In this document: positions 53,034-62,396 of the stretch, piece by piece
Numbering within the stretch: position 1 is the stretch's first letter
Layout of the letters: each line of letters begins with the position of its first letter
Origin: JAJYSO01 sp964579505
GTDB taxonomy: Bacteria; Bacteroidota; Bacteroidia; Flavobacteriales; Flavobacteriaceae
Length of the DNA: 64,000 nt
Direction: 5' to 3'
Assembly: GCA_964579505.1 (NCBI GenBank)
Contig: CAZOGC010000003.1
Span: 124,001 to 188,000, forward strand
Made by a program: the position numbers and the translations under genes
Notes under the pieces: generated by a model
Told to the model about the DNA's origin: nothing
Seen by the model: the letters and a program-made list of their open reading frames with translations, nothing else
The model's database searches: none

Positions 53034-53051
53034 AGCCGGGTTTCCCCGGCT
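53034..53051 (-). terminator. Terminator of greA
   Basis: AGCCGGG-TTTC-CCCGGCT is a perfect stem-loop; the A-run at 53028-53033 gives the U-run for the minus-strand transcript. Confidence 0.88.
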
Positions 53052-53081
53052 CTGCAAAAAAACAATATGTGTGTAAAGAGA

Positions 53082-53558
53082 CTAGTCTCTTGTAATTTCT
53101 AGTATCTCAAAAGTAATGCTGCCGTTTGGAATTTTGATTGCTACTTCTTCGCCTACTTTTTTTCCAAGCAAGCCTTTTCCTATGGGCGAGTCTACCGAAA
53201 TTTTTCCGGCCTTTAAGTTGGCTTCGGTTTGAGCTACTAATTTGTAGGTCATTTCTTGTCCGTTGGCTTTATTTTTTATTTTAACCTTACTGTGCACAAG
53301 GGCCTTTGAGGTGTCTAGTTTAGATTCGTTAAGAATACGTGCATTAGCTACAGTAGCTTCAAGTTTTGCAATTCTTGTTTCTAGGAGTCCTTGTGCTTCT
53401 TTGGCGGCATCATATTCGGCATTTTCGCTCAAATCACCTTTATCTCGTGCATCTGCAATAGCTTGAGAGGCCTTTGGGCGTTCTACATCTTTCAGGTAAT
53501 TGAGCTCATCTCTCAATTTTTTTAAACCTTCGGCTGTATAATACGATACATTTCCCAT
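53082..53558 (-). CDS. greA: Transcription elongation factor GreA
   Basis: A 158-residue GreA. The N-terminal coiled-coil finger with the acidic tip is RDKGDLSENAEYDAAKE, and the C-terminal FKBP-like domain carries VDSPIGKGLLGKKVGEEV. It enters the RNA polymerase secondary channel to restart backtracked complexes. Confidence 0.97.
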   Translation of the reverse strand: MGNVSYYTAEGLKKLRDELNYLKDVERPKASQAIADARDKGDLSENAEYDAAKEAQGLLETRIAKLEATVANARILNESKLDTSKALVHSKVKIKNKANGQEMTYKLVAQTEANLKAGKISVDSPIGKGLLGKKVGEEVAIKIPNGSITFEILEITRD

Positions 53559-53685
53559 AATTTGTTCGTTTTATTATATATATACAAAAAAATGAATCCC
53601 GCGCATACGGGATCCAGCGAAACAAATATAACAAATTTTATTGAATTTAGAAATCTTATTACCTTGTAAGCCCAAAAAAAGTGTT

Positions 53686-54135
53686 ATGAAATTACGTTTT
53701 ATAGAGCTGGTATTTGTTTGTCTTTTAGGGGTATCTTGTAGCTCTAATCACCCATCTTATAACAACCCTAATTTATTGAATGTAACCGTTCATTTTACAG
53801 TAAATATAAGTTTACCCCAATTCTCACCATTACAATTTGTGATGAATCCGGTTTATGTGGGTGGTTATGGCAATGGCGGAGTTATCTTGATGAAAGTAGG
53901 GACGGATGCGTATGTGGCTTTTGATGCGGCAGACCCTAATCACCTGGTAGAAAACTGCTCTACATTAAAGATTAATGGTATTCAAGGAGTTTGTCAATGT
54001 AGTGATCACAACACCTATAATTTAGCTACCGGAACCGTTATTGAGAGTAAAAGCGGCGGAAAAAGTTTTGAATATACCATGAAACCCTATCGTGTAACCG
54101 ATAATGGCAATGGCACTTTAACGATTAGTAATTAA
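53686..54135 (+). CDS. Rieske-like lipoprotein, cluster ligands incomplete
   Basis: A 149-residue lipoprotein from the ATG at 53686 (MKLRFIELVFVCLLGVSC). The mature part is a beta-sandwich with NCSTLKINGIQGVCQCSDHNTYNLATGTVI, which resembles the two ligand loops of Rieske domains (CxH...CxxH) but only one His is seen. It therefore may fold like a Rieske protein without a normal 2Fe-2S cluster. Such small lipoproteins recur in flavobacteria. Confidence 0.7.
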   Translation: MKLRFIELVFVCLLGVSCSSNHPSYNNPNLLNVTVHFTVNISLPQFSPLQFVMNPVYVGGYGNGGVILMKVGTDAYVAFDAADPNHLVENCSTLKINGIQGVCQCSDHNTYNLATGTVIESKSGGKSFEYTMKPYRVTDNGNGTLTISN

Positions 54136-54139
54136 TGAA

Positions 54140-54173
54140 TTTTGACAGGCTATTTTATGTAAGCCTGTCAAAA
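54140..54173 (+). terminator. Terminator of Rieske-like gene
   Basis: TTTTGACAGGCT (54140-54151) and AGCCTGTCAAAA (54162-54173) form a perfect 12-bp stem 4 bases after the stop codon. Confidence 0.85.
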
Positions 54174-54247
54174 TATTCACCTTCGGTCTACTAAAATAGA
54201 CTTATTTTTTGCAGCCTTCGTTTATCGTAAAAAGAATGTAAAAACCC

Positions 54248-54290
54248 GTTGTACATCGAGGGGCGATTTTAATTATCCTAAATGTACAAC
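54248..54290 (-). terminator. Terminator of TonB receptor gene
   Basis: GTTGTACAT (54248-54256) and ATGTACAAC (54282-54290) are perfect complements; on the minus strand the stem is followed by GGGTTTTTAC. Confidence 0.65.
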
Positions 54291-54302
54291 AGGTGAGCTA
54301 CC

Positions 54303-56672
54303 TTAAATTTTTAGAGTGATACCCGCTAAAAAATTGATGCCTGCTTGTGGATAATAAGCGGCTCCATATCCGGGTGAATAATATCCGTTACTAGCATATT
54401 TTTCATTAAAAATGTTATTCACCAATCCGGTAAAAACAACTTCTTTAAATAAAGGAGCATTTTTCCAGCTATACTGTACATTAAAACTGTTTACCAAATA
54501 GCTGTCTAGCCTAGAGTCTGCGGCTTCTATATTACTTAAATATTGCTTGCCTACAAACTTGGTAAGAAAGTTGAGTTGTAGATTTTTTACGGGCTGCCAA
54601 CGTACCATATTTCCAGCTACAATACTAGGAGAGAAGGAAATGTTGGTATTGCCAAAATGTTTTAATTTACCATTTATAGAAGTAATAAAATTTTTGTTTT
54701 TGTTTTGGCTCAAAGAAAGGTTGGGAAGAATCTCAAAGTTGTTTGTAACCTTTATTTGTGCACTAAGTTCTACTCCCATTCGGTAACTCTGACCACTGTT
54801 GGTTCTGATAAATCGTCCGGTATTGTCTATTGCGCCAGTGAGCACCAGTTGGTTTTGATATGCCATATAATAAAGATTGGCATTGAGTTGAAAATTAGTG
54901 GTTTTATGACGCCAGCCCAGTTCAAAATCATTTAGTTGTTCTGCCTCCGGATATGTTGGATTTGTCGGGTTTTCTAACACCGCGCTTTTATAGTCGGCTC
55001 TACTAGGTTCGTGATTGGCACGGGCATACGAGAAATAAAGCTGATTGCCGGGGGTTAGTTGATACGTAATACCGGCTTTAGGATTAAAGAAGTTAAACGA
55101 ATCATTTACGTTAAAAAGCTGGCCTTCATCTAAAGGGCCTCGCGTGTGGTAATGAATCATTCTCCATTGCATATCACCAAAAACAGCGAGCTTTTTAGAT
55201 AACGCGATGGTAATTTTTCCGTAGAGGTTGAAATCGGTTTTGGTTGCATCATTATCATAAAAATGATTACCGGGTAGCAGCGGATTTTGGGCAAACTTGG
55301 TGTAAACCACGCTTCCGTAATGATCGCCCAGATAATTGTTCCAAGCGCCGCCTACAATAGCTTTTACCGTATTTTTTTGGTAGTTTACGTTAAAAACTGT
55401 TCCATAAAAATGATTGCTCAGCCAATCTTGGTCAATTAAATCAGAGGTAGACTGCGTTTTTCCATTATATGTAAAGTAGGGGAGATGATATTCATGCAGG
55501 TCGGCATCTTCGTGAAAGCTTTCATAATATCCACGTCCATAGGTGTAATGAAAAGCCAGATTAGAAGACCAATGTGCGTTGTATTGCTGGTTCCACAACA
55601 GTTGAAAATGATCTTGTTTGTAATTGTCTGTTTGGTTTCCATAAAATTGGGTCGTACCAGTAGAATCGGTATACATGCCGGCCGGATTAAAGGTGCGGTC
55701 TGTTTTTAATTTTTCAGCACTGATAGCATAATAAGCTTGATATGTTTTTTCGGCACCACCAAAGCCTAATACTTTTATACGGGTGTTTTTGTTTTGATAG
55801 ACGCCCTGTAAAAAGTATGATTTTAAATCGGAAAAAGCCCGATCGCGATACCCGTCGCTTTTTAAAAGAGAGAAGTTAGCAGAAAAAGCAAAATGATTAT
55901 TAATTAACCCGGTATTTACTTCTAGTTGATGTTTCTGGGTATTAAATGAGCCTACAGTGGTGGTAATAGCTGCAGAAGGTTGTTTAGCAATAGCTAAGGT
56001 GCGTACATTTAAACTGGCCCCAAAAGCGCCGGCACCGTTGGTTGAGGAGCCTACTCCACGTTGTAGTTGAAGGTCTTGAATAGAAGAAGTAAAATCGCCT
56101 AAATCTACCCAAAAGGCACCCTGACTCTCGGCATCGTTTAATGGAATGCCGTTAATGGTTATGTTTATACGGGTGGCATCACTACCGCGCACGCGAATTC
56201 CGGTATAGCCAATTCCGGCACCGGCATCACTTGTTGTAACCACGTTGGGCATATAGTTCATTAAAATAGGAATATCTTGCCCCAAGTTACGCTCTTGAAT
56301 TTCTTTGTGATTAAGATTGCTGAAGGTAATAGGAGAATCTGCATTTACTCGAATAGCAGAAATAAAAGCGGCCTCTAAGATATTTTGTGAGTCATTCATA
56401 GCCACATTCAACACCTTGTTAGTGTTTAATTGTACGGTGATGGTTTTTTGGCTTCCATGCGTAAAAACAAGGTGGTACGTTCCTTTAGAAATTTGCAGTA
56501 CATACTGCCCTTGCGAGTTAGTATGGGTTTTTTGCCGGGTTTCTTTTACCATCACAGAAACATCGGGTAAAGGTTGGTTGTTTTTGGTGACAGTTCCTTT
56601 AAGGATAAAGGTTTGTGCGGTGCTATACGTAGTGATTAAAGCTACTACAGCTAGGAGGAATAAACGTTTCAT
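54303..56672 (-). CDS. TonB-dependent receptor, probable thiamine uptake
   Basis: A 789-residue outer-membrane receptor: signal peptide (MKRLFLLAVVALITTYSTAQ), CarboxypepD_reg-like domain (about residues 23-95), plug domain (about 115-225, with TGIRVRGSDATRINITINGIPLNDAESQGAFWVDLGD) and a 22-strand-type barrel ending YYPQAGINFLAGITLKI. A TPP riboswitch lies directly upstream, so expression falls when thiamine pyrophosphate is ample; the receptor therefore most likely takes up thiamine or a precursor, like the riboswitch-controlled receptors of other Bacteroidota. The substrate is inferred from the riboswitch. Confidence 0.93.
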   Translation of the reverse strand: MKRLFLLAVVALITTYSTAQTFILKGTVTKNNQPLPDVSVMVKETRQKTHTNSQGQYVLQISKGTYHLVFTHGSQKTITVQLNTNKVLNVAMNDSQNILEAAFISAIRVNADSPITFSNLNHKEIQERNLGQDIPILMNYMPNVVTTSDAGAGIGYTGIRVRGSDATRINITINGIPLNDAESQGAFWVDLGDFTSSIQDLQLQRGVGSSTNGAGAFGASLNVRTLAIAKQPSAAITTTVGSFNTQKHQLEVNTGLINNHFAFSANFSLLKSDGYRDRAFSDLKSYFLQGVYQNKNTRIKVLGFGGAEKTYQAYYAISAEKLKTDRTFNPAGMYTDSTGTTQFYGNQTDNYKQDHFQLLWNQQYNAHWSSNLAFHYTYGRGYYESFHEDADLHEYHLPYFTYNGKTQSTSDLIDQDWLSNHFYGTVFNVNYQKNTVKAIVGGAWNNYLGDHYGSVVYTKFAQNPLLPGNHFYDNDATKTDFNLYGKITIALSKKLAVFGDMQWRMIHYHTRGPLDEGQLFNVNDSFNFFNPKAGITYQLTPGNQLYFSYARANHEPSRADYKSAVLENPTNPTYPEAEQLNDFELGWRHKTTNFQLNANLYYMAYQNQLVLTGAIDNTGRFIRTNSGQSYRMGVELSAQIKVTNNFEILPNLSLSQNKNKNFITSINGKLKHFGNTNISFSPSIVAGNMVRWQPVKNLQLNFLTKFVGKQYLSNIEAADSRLDSYLVNSFNVQYSWKNAPLFKEVVFTGLVNNIFNEKYASNGYYSPGYGAAYYPQAGINFLAGITLKI

Positions 56673-56730
56673 TCGTGTAAAAATTACGAATAAAAGGGGT
56701 GGTTATTCTGGGTTACTAATACATTAAAAT

Positions 56731-56768
56731 AAAAAACCTGTAAAAACACGGTGATGTGTTTATACAGG
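56731..56768 (-). terminator. Riboswitch expression platform terminator
   Basis: On the minus strand CCTGTATAAACAC and GTGTTTTTACAGG form a 13-bp stem with one mismatch followed by TTTTTT, placed between the TPP aptamer and the receptor ATG. Confidence 0.8.
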
Positions 56769-56796
56769 GTTACCTTAAAGACGTATGGTCTCTTTT

Positions 56797-56871
56797 TCCC
56801 TTGGCGGCATTACCCGCCCAGGTTCATTGGGTATAATCTCAGTTCTAATTGCTTAGAACACCCCTTTGAGA
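56797..56871 (-). promoter_or_regulatory. TPP riboswitch (THI element)
   Basis: On the minus strand the conserved ACTGAGAT...ACCC, AATGAACCTG and GGGTAATGCCGCC segments of the TPP aptamer are visible in order, with closing stem GGGTGTTCTAAGC/GCTTAGAAC-like pairing for the variable arm. A promoter (TTG at 56905-56907, 18 nt, TAAATTTG at 56879-56886) starts transcription right at its 5' end. It controls the downstream TonB receptor. Confidence 0.95.
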
Positions 56872-56940
56872 TGTGAGGCAAATTTAAATGTTTTTTTTAA
56901 ACTGCAAAGCCATTTGCATAAAGCTTCCTAAATTAGCTCC

Positions 56941-59367
56941 GTGAGAAATTCTAAATATTCCGTTACCTATAAAGTACTGATAGGTTATCTACTACTGGTA
57001 GCCTTTGGGGTGGCTACGGTTTTGTTTATCTATAACAAAATTGTGGCTTTTAAACCCGATAGGTCTGATAGCGGAAAGGGAAAAATAACCATGGTTAGTG
57101 AAGTAGCCACGCGACTTTACACCATGGAGGGTATAAGTAGAGATATTATACAGAATAACGATCGTAAGGGATTAGCTAAATTTTATGCAGGTATAGATAC
57201 GGTGAGTACCATTCTAGATTCGTTAAGAACACTATACACCGATACAACTACCCAAAAAGAATTGAATTCTATTCGCGGTTTACTAACTAAAAAAGCACAA
57301 AACATAAAAGAGTTACTTGTTTTTAGGGCGCGATATGGCAATACAGATTATTATGACCGAGTAATGGAGCGGTTAGACTCTGCTGATTATTTTTCGGGGA
57401 ACACCGATTTTAGTAATATGGTGAGCGGGTTGGCTCCATATCAACAAAAGGAGCTGATAAAATATATGAAAAATGCAGAGAAGTTTAAGACTGATCAGGC
57501 AGCTAGCCACACAATAGATTCTCTGGTAAAAACGATTAAAAATGTTTTATTGTCTTTAGAACTAAAAGAACACAAGTATCAACAGAGCATGGCGCGCAAA
57601 GAAAATGAGTTGTTGGCCAATGATTTAAAGATTTCTGAACAATTGCGGGTGCTTCGGTCAAAGATAGAGCAAGAAGAGATACAAAAATCGTTGGAAAGGG
57701 TGCAGTCTTCTCGAAAGGCTTTAAATGAAACGGCTGTTATATTGGTGATTTTTGGAGTGGCCTGTGTTATTACGATTTTGATTTTTGTGGTGTTAATTGT
57801 TCGTGATACTAACCGAAGTCGCCGTTATCGCCTTGCACTTGAGGAAGCTAAGAGCTATGCTGAGCGATTGCTGCACAGCAAAGAACAAATTATGAATACA
57901 GTTACCCACGATTTGCGCTCGCCATTAAACAGTATTTTAGGGTATTCCGGGTTGATGCGTAAGACCGAATTAACGCCAAAACAAGAGGATTATTTGCGTA
58001 GGCTTACGGCTTCTTCAGATTATACCATACGCCTAGTAAATGATTTGTTAGATTTTTCGCGGTTAGAAGCCGGAAAAATTCTTATAGAAATGCTTCCATT
58101 TGTTCCAAAGCGTTTAATAAAAGAATGTATGCAAAGCAGTATTCCATCGGTAGATCCAAAAAAAATCGAGATAGAATTGTCACTGCCGGATGAATTGAAT
58201 CAATCGTTGTTGAGTGACCCTTTTCGCATACGACAAATCCTATCTAATTTAATAGGAAACGCCTATAAGTTTACAGAAGAGGGCACTATAAAAATAAGTG
58301 GAGAAATTGTTAGAGAAACAGAAAATTTATTCCTAAAAACCACCGTGCAAGACAGTGGTATAGGCATTTCTAAGGCACAACAAAAAGTTATTTTTAACGA
58401 GTTTTCTCAAGCTAAAACTTCTACACAACGAGAATATGGTGGGTCTGGGCTAGGGTTGGCTATCAGTATGCGTTTAGCCACTCTTTTAGGTGGCACACTA
58501 GAAGTTAGTAGTCAATTACACAAAGGAAGTTGTTTTACACTTACGGTGCCGGTAGAGTTGGCGGCAGAATCATCTTTAAAAAAGGAAAAGAAAACGATTA
58601 AGATTAAAAAGGTTGCCGGACAACGTATCCTATTAGTGGATGATGATGATACACAGTTAAGTTTGACGGGAGAAATTTTAAGAGAACAGGGATTTAAAAT
58701 AGATACGGCAAGTGATGGAAAAATGGCGCTGGCTAAAATAGATTTAGAAAATTATGCTGTGGTTTTAACAGATATTCAAATGCCTCAATTAGACGGCTTT
58801 GATTTGATTAAACGCTTGCGTACAGATAAACCTACGCGCAATTTGCCGGTAATTGCTATTTCAGGCGATACGAGTAAAGCTAAATATGTTTATTTGGAGA
58901 GTGGATTTACCGAATATCTTATTAAACCGTATGATGCTAATGAACTGCTAACTATTATAGCCAATGTGTTACATTTAAAAGTAGATGAGGTAACGACAAA
59001 TAGAGCGGTTAAAAATACAAACCTTCACCGTGAGTTGTACGATTTAACTGATTTGTTAGCTTTTACGGAGGGAGACAACGACTCATTGCAAGTCATTTTA
59101 CAGAGCTTGATTGAAAGCTTGAAAGATAATATTGAAAAAATAGAGAAGGCAAAACAAGTAGAAGATTGGCAAAAAGTAGGATTTGTTGCGCATAAAATGT
59201 TACCGATGTTACGCCAGATAAAAGCGGTGGGTATTATTGAATTACTAGAAAAATTGGAGCATCAACAGGTAGAAGGGTTTTCAGTAAAACAGGCAAAAAC
59301 GGGGGTAACGAAGGCAGTTGAAGCGGCTAAAAAAATATTGAAATCCTTAGAAAGAGAGATAAAATAA
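56941..59367 (+). CDS. Hybrid sensor histidine kinase with receiver and HPt domains
   Basis: An 808-residue membrane sensor starting at GTG 56941. Two membrane segments (about residues 12-30 and 264-284) enclose a helical periplasmic sensor. HisKA holds the phospho-His in NTVTHDLRSPLNSILGYSG (about 323), HATPase_c has GNAYKFTEEG and GGSGLGLAIS, the receiver has LTDIQMPQLDG (Asp about 611), and a C-terminal HPt domain has GFVAHKMLPMLRQ (His about 751). The HPt implies a relay to a separate regulator, perhaps the NtrC-type protein at 49474. Confidence 0.93.
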   Translation: MRNSKYSVTYKVLIGYLLLVAFGVATVLFIYNKIVAFKPDRSDSGKGKITMVSEVATRLYTMEGISRDIIQNNDRKGLAKFYAGIDTVSTILDSLRTLYTDTTTQKELNSIRGLLTKKAQNIKELLVFRARYGNTDYYDRVMERLDSADYFSGNTDFSNMVSGLAPYQQKELIKYMKNAEKFKTDQAASHTIDSLVKTIKNVLLSLELKEHKYQQSMARKENELLANDLKISEQLRVLRSKIEQEEIQKSLERVQSSRKALNETAVILVIFGVACVITILIFVVLIVRDTNRSRRYRLALEEAKSYAERLLHSKEQIMNTVTHDLRSPLNSILGYSGLMRKTELTPKQEDYLRRLTASSDYTIRLVNDLLDFSRLEAGKILIEMLPFVPKRLIKECMQSSIPSVDPKKIEIELSLPDELNQSLLSDPFRIRQILSNLIGNAYKFTEEGTIKISGEIVRETENLFLKTTVQDSGIGISKAQQKVIFNEFSQAKTSTQREYGGSGLGLAISMRLATLLGGTLEVSSQLHKGSCFTLTVPVELAAESSLKKEKKTIKIKKVAGQRILLVDDDDTQLSLTGEILREQGFKIDTASDGKMALAKIDLENYAVVLTDIQMPQLDGFDLIKRLRTDKPTRNLPVIAISGDTSKAKYVYLESGFTEYLIKPYDANELLTIIANVLHLKVDEVTTNRAVKNTNLHRELYDLTDLLAFTEGDNDSLQVILQSLIESLKDNIEKIEKAKQVEDWQKVGFVAHKMLPMLRQIKAVGIIELLEKLEHQQVEGFSVKQAKTGVTKAVEAAKKILKSLEREIK

Positions 59368-59381
59368 TACCCATAAAAAAA

Positions 59382-59407
59382 CCGCGGAAACAATTGTGCT
59401 TCCACGG
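59382..59407. terminator. Terminator between kinase and M1 peptidase genes
   Basis: CCGCGGAAACA (59382-59392) and TGCTTCCACGG (59397-59407) pair at 9 of 11 positions, with an A-run before it that serves the minus strand. Confidence 0.65.
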
Positions 59408-59431
59408 CTTTCTAGGATAATACAGCGGTAG

Positions 59432-62020
59432 TTATTCAAATAAAGAATTACTCAAATCACTGTTTACTTTTATACTGTCTATAGAAAAGTCTGCACTGCC
59501 TCTAAAGAGAACAGAGCTTCCTTTAAACGGAAGCATAATTCCGTTAACATCTTTGTAGTTTTCAAAAGTACTCTTGTTGCCATCAGCTGTTACCTCTAAG
59601 GTTTTAAAACCGGTTTGGGCATCGTAGTAATTTTTGGTAACCGCTCCTTTAGAATCAGTTACTTGAACCACATATATTTTTTTGCCGTTTTCGGTTTCTA
59701 CACCCAATAAAGAAGTTTCGTATCCTTTATTGCCATAGTGTAGCTCCGGAAAAAAGTTGTTTAACTGGCTTTTAGCATCGCTAATTTGATCAGCAGACAA
59801 ATCTTGCTTTTGTCCTCTTGATGAAACATACCCTTTATCACCATTAAGAACAACTTTTGAGAATACATTTCCTCGTGCAGAAATTTGACGGAAAAATTTG
59901 TCAGGTTTTTGCATGGCTTCCTCTATGGTGAGTGTAATACCTCTAAATTGTGTAGACATTTTTTTATAGATGCTTTTTACATTTTCAAGTTTTTTACGAC
60001 CTCCAATAGCATCAATATAATGGTCTATTACAGTTTGAGCAGTTACACCGGCAGGAGCAGGGTCTAACTTTTTCAAAATATTGTTAGAGGGATTGGCATC
60101 AGGCACCAAATGTTCCGGGTCTATTTCAACTGCTGCAATTTCTGCGGTTGAGTTAGTGTGGTAAACATATTCCGGACCGGTCATCCAAATTTCAACCGGT
60201 AATTTAACGGTATTAGAGGTGCCGTCTTTGTAAGATATTTTAAGATTTACAGGCATCGGTATTTTGCCAATATTTAATAAAGTAATTATAGCTCCATTAG
60301 CGGCGTCTCCGTTTACATAATCGATGCTTTCAACGGCTTGGTCGTTGGTCCAATTGTTCATTATCCATCCTTTAAAGAACCAGCCAAGATCTTCTCCTGA
60401 GGCATTACTCATAGCGTTGAAGAAATCCCAAGGTTGAGGGTGTTTAAACGCCCAATTTTCGATGTAGTTTCTAAAGGCATAGTCAAATCGTTTTTTGCCG
60501 AGTACCACATTGCGTAACACATCTAATGTTGTTCCCGGTTTTGAGTATGCTTCTACCCCTAAGTTGCGTTGGTTGTGAATTACATCAGGAAGAGTGAAAA
60601 TAGGATCTAGTGTTTTGTCGAACAAATATCCCATGCTTTGGTAGTCTGACTTACGATAATATTCTCCGTTATTGAAATTTTTAGTACTCAATCCGTTGAT
60701 AAAAGTATTGAAACCTTCATCCATCCAACCGTATTTACGTTCGTTAGAACCCACAATCATAGGGAACCAGTTGTGACCGAATTCGTGGTCAATTACACCC
60801 CATAGTCCGCCTTTTTTGCTCCTATAACTACAGAAAACGATACCCGGATATTCCATACCTCCTTCGTGGGCACCTACGTTGGTAGCCACTTTGTAGGTAT
60901 ATGGATAGAGTTGTTTTGAGTAATACTCAATAGCCCCTTTTACGTATTCAGTAGAGCGTCCGTACCCATCTTGCCCAGAATTTTCTTCAGGGTAAGCAGA
61001 TTGAGCCAAAGCTTTTTTACCATCCGGTAAATTCATACGGGCAGCGTCCCAAATAAAAGCTTTTGAAGCAGCCCAAGCAATATCATGGCTTTGGTTCATT
61101 TTAAAATGCCATGTAAGTGTACCATTGTTATCTCCCTTGTGATGTACGCCATTTAACATATCTTCTTTAGAACGAATCATAACGGTGGCATCACTTTTAT
61201 GAGCCTTTTCTAAACGTTTGCGTTCCTCTTTAGTCAATACATCTTTGGGGTTTTGCAATACACCAGACCCAACAACCAACATGTTGGCAGGGGCAGTTAT
61301 GTAATAGTCAAAGTTTCCGTATTCTAAATAAAACTCTCCGGTTCCTAAATAAGGAAGGTTATTCCATCCTTCAACCTCATCAAAAACTGCCATACGCGGA
61401 TACCACTGCGCTAAGGTGTAAATAACACCATTTTTAGTGCGTACACGCCCCATTCTGTCTTTTCCGTGGGTAGGAATTTCAAAGGAGTAATCTATATGAA
61501 ATTTTATTTGCCCTTTGCTAGCTAAAGGTTGTTTTAATCTGATTTGCATGCGGGTGTCTGTTACCACATAATCAGCAGCATTTCCATTAACGGTTACACC
61601 TTGTAGCTGATATCCTTTTGTTGGGTTGTGTACACCATTACGGTCGCTGGCAGGGTAAAGATAAGCACTTCTAGAATCTTTTTTAAAAGTGTTTTGATCC
61701 ATTTGCAGCCATAAAAAGTTTAAATTGTATGGGCTGTTGTTGATGTATGTAATGGTAGCGTGTCCTATAATTTTGTTATTTACAGTGTCTATAGAAGCAT
61801 GAATTACATAGTTGGCTTGGTTTTGCCAATAATCAGGACCGGGCATGCCGGTAGCACTGTGAAAGGCGTTGGCCTGATCTTCCATAAATAAGGGGCTGAA
61901 TGCCTCATATTTATTAAAATTTGATTTGGGATGATCTTGCTTGACATTTTGGGCGAATCCGGAAAAAGATAGCCCCAGCAAGAAGAAAAGAGCCACAAAG
62001 GATTTAATAATTTTTTTCAT
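59432..62020 (-). CDS. M1 family zinc metallopeptidase, exported
   Basis: An 862-residue protein with signal peptide (MKKIIKSFVALFFLLGLSFSGFAQ). The aminopeptidase-type catalytic site is VIDHEFGHNWFP (HExxH, about residues 411-416) with the third ligand in GWMDEGFNTF and the substrate motif HEGGMEYPG upstream in place of GAMEN. The C-terminal 200 residues (DAIGGRKKLENVKSIYKKM...) form an LolA/LolB-like beta fold found behind several Bacteroidota peptidases. It probably trims peptides in the periplasm. Confidence 0.92.
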   Translation of the reverse strand: MKKIIKSFVALFFLLGLSFSGFAQNVKQDHPKSNFNKYEAFSPLFMEDQANAFHSATGMPGPDYWQNQANYVIHASIDTVNNKIIGHATITYINNSPYNLNFLWLQMDQNTFKKDSRSAYLYPASDRNGVHNPTKGYQLQGVTVNGNAADYVVTDTRMQIRLKQPLASKGQIKFHIDYSFEIPTHGKDRMGRVRTKNGVIYTLAQWYPRMAVFDEVEGWNNLPYLGTGEFYLEYGNFDYYITAPANMLVVGSGVLQNPKDVLTKEERKRLEKAHKSDATVMIRSKEDMLNGVHHKGDNNGTLTWHFKMNQSHDIAWAASKAFIWDAARMNLPDGKKALAQSAYPEENSGQDGYGRSTEYVKGAIEYYSKQLYPYTYKVATNVGAHEGGMEYPGIVFCSYRSKKGGLWGVIDHEFGHNWFPMIVGSNERKYGWMDEGFNTFINGLSTKNFNNGEYYRKSDYQSMGYLFDKTLDPIFTLPDVIHNQRNLGVEAYSKPGTTLDVLRNVVLGKKRFDYAFRNYIENWAFKHPQPWDFFNAMSNASGEDLGWFFKGWIMNNWTNDQAVESIDYVNGDAANGAIITLLNIGKIPMPVNLKISYKDGTSNTVKLPVEIWMTGPEYVYHTNSTAEIAAVEIDPEHLVPDANPSNNILKKLDPAPAGVTAQTVIDHYIDAIGGRKKLENVKSIYKKMSTQFRGITLTIEEAMQKPDKFFRQISARGNVFSKVVLNGDKGYVSSRGQKQDLSADQISDAKSQLNNFFPELHYGNKGYETSLLGVETENGKKIYVVQVTDSKGAVTKNYYDAQTGFKTLEVTADGNKSTFENYKDVNGIMLPFKGSSVLFRGSADFSIDSIKVNSDLSNSLFE

Positions 62021-62346
62021 TTGATGTGAATTTTATGAATATAATCCAAATCTAATAAAAAATGTTTTGGAAAAATGGGTTTAGTGATTTTTACACTGTT
62101 AAATTTTTGTTATTGCATATAATTTAGCTTTAAGGCAAGTGTAAGTATTTGAAAATTTTTGTTGAACATAAACGTATCTAGGGAAACTAGAGTGCAGTCT
62201 ATTATGCTGAGAAAGGGACTCATCAACATGAAAACAAATAGAGTTGTCAAAATCCTGCTATATGCACTCGAACGCTAGATTTTTACCTACATGGGTTTGC
62301 TAATTAAAAAGGGCAATCAGAATGTGTTATGCCATAAAATTAGGTC
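62021..62346. other. Non-coding gap between M1 peptidase and ychF
   Basis: About 325 bases holding the leaders of two divergent genes. Apart from the ychF promoter beginning at 62347, nothing specific was seen. Confidence 0.5.
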
Positions 62347-62375
62347 TTGTAAACGGCCTACATTTTGTATCTTTG
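62347..62375 (+). promoter_or_regulatory. Promoter of ychF
   Basis: TTG (62347-62349), 18 nt, TATCTTTG (62368-62375), some 22 bases before the ATG at 62397. Confidence 0.7.
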
Positions 62376-62396
62376 CATTTCTTAAAAAAACAGTTT

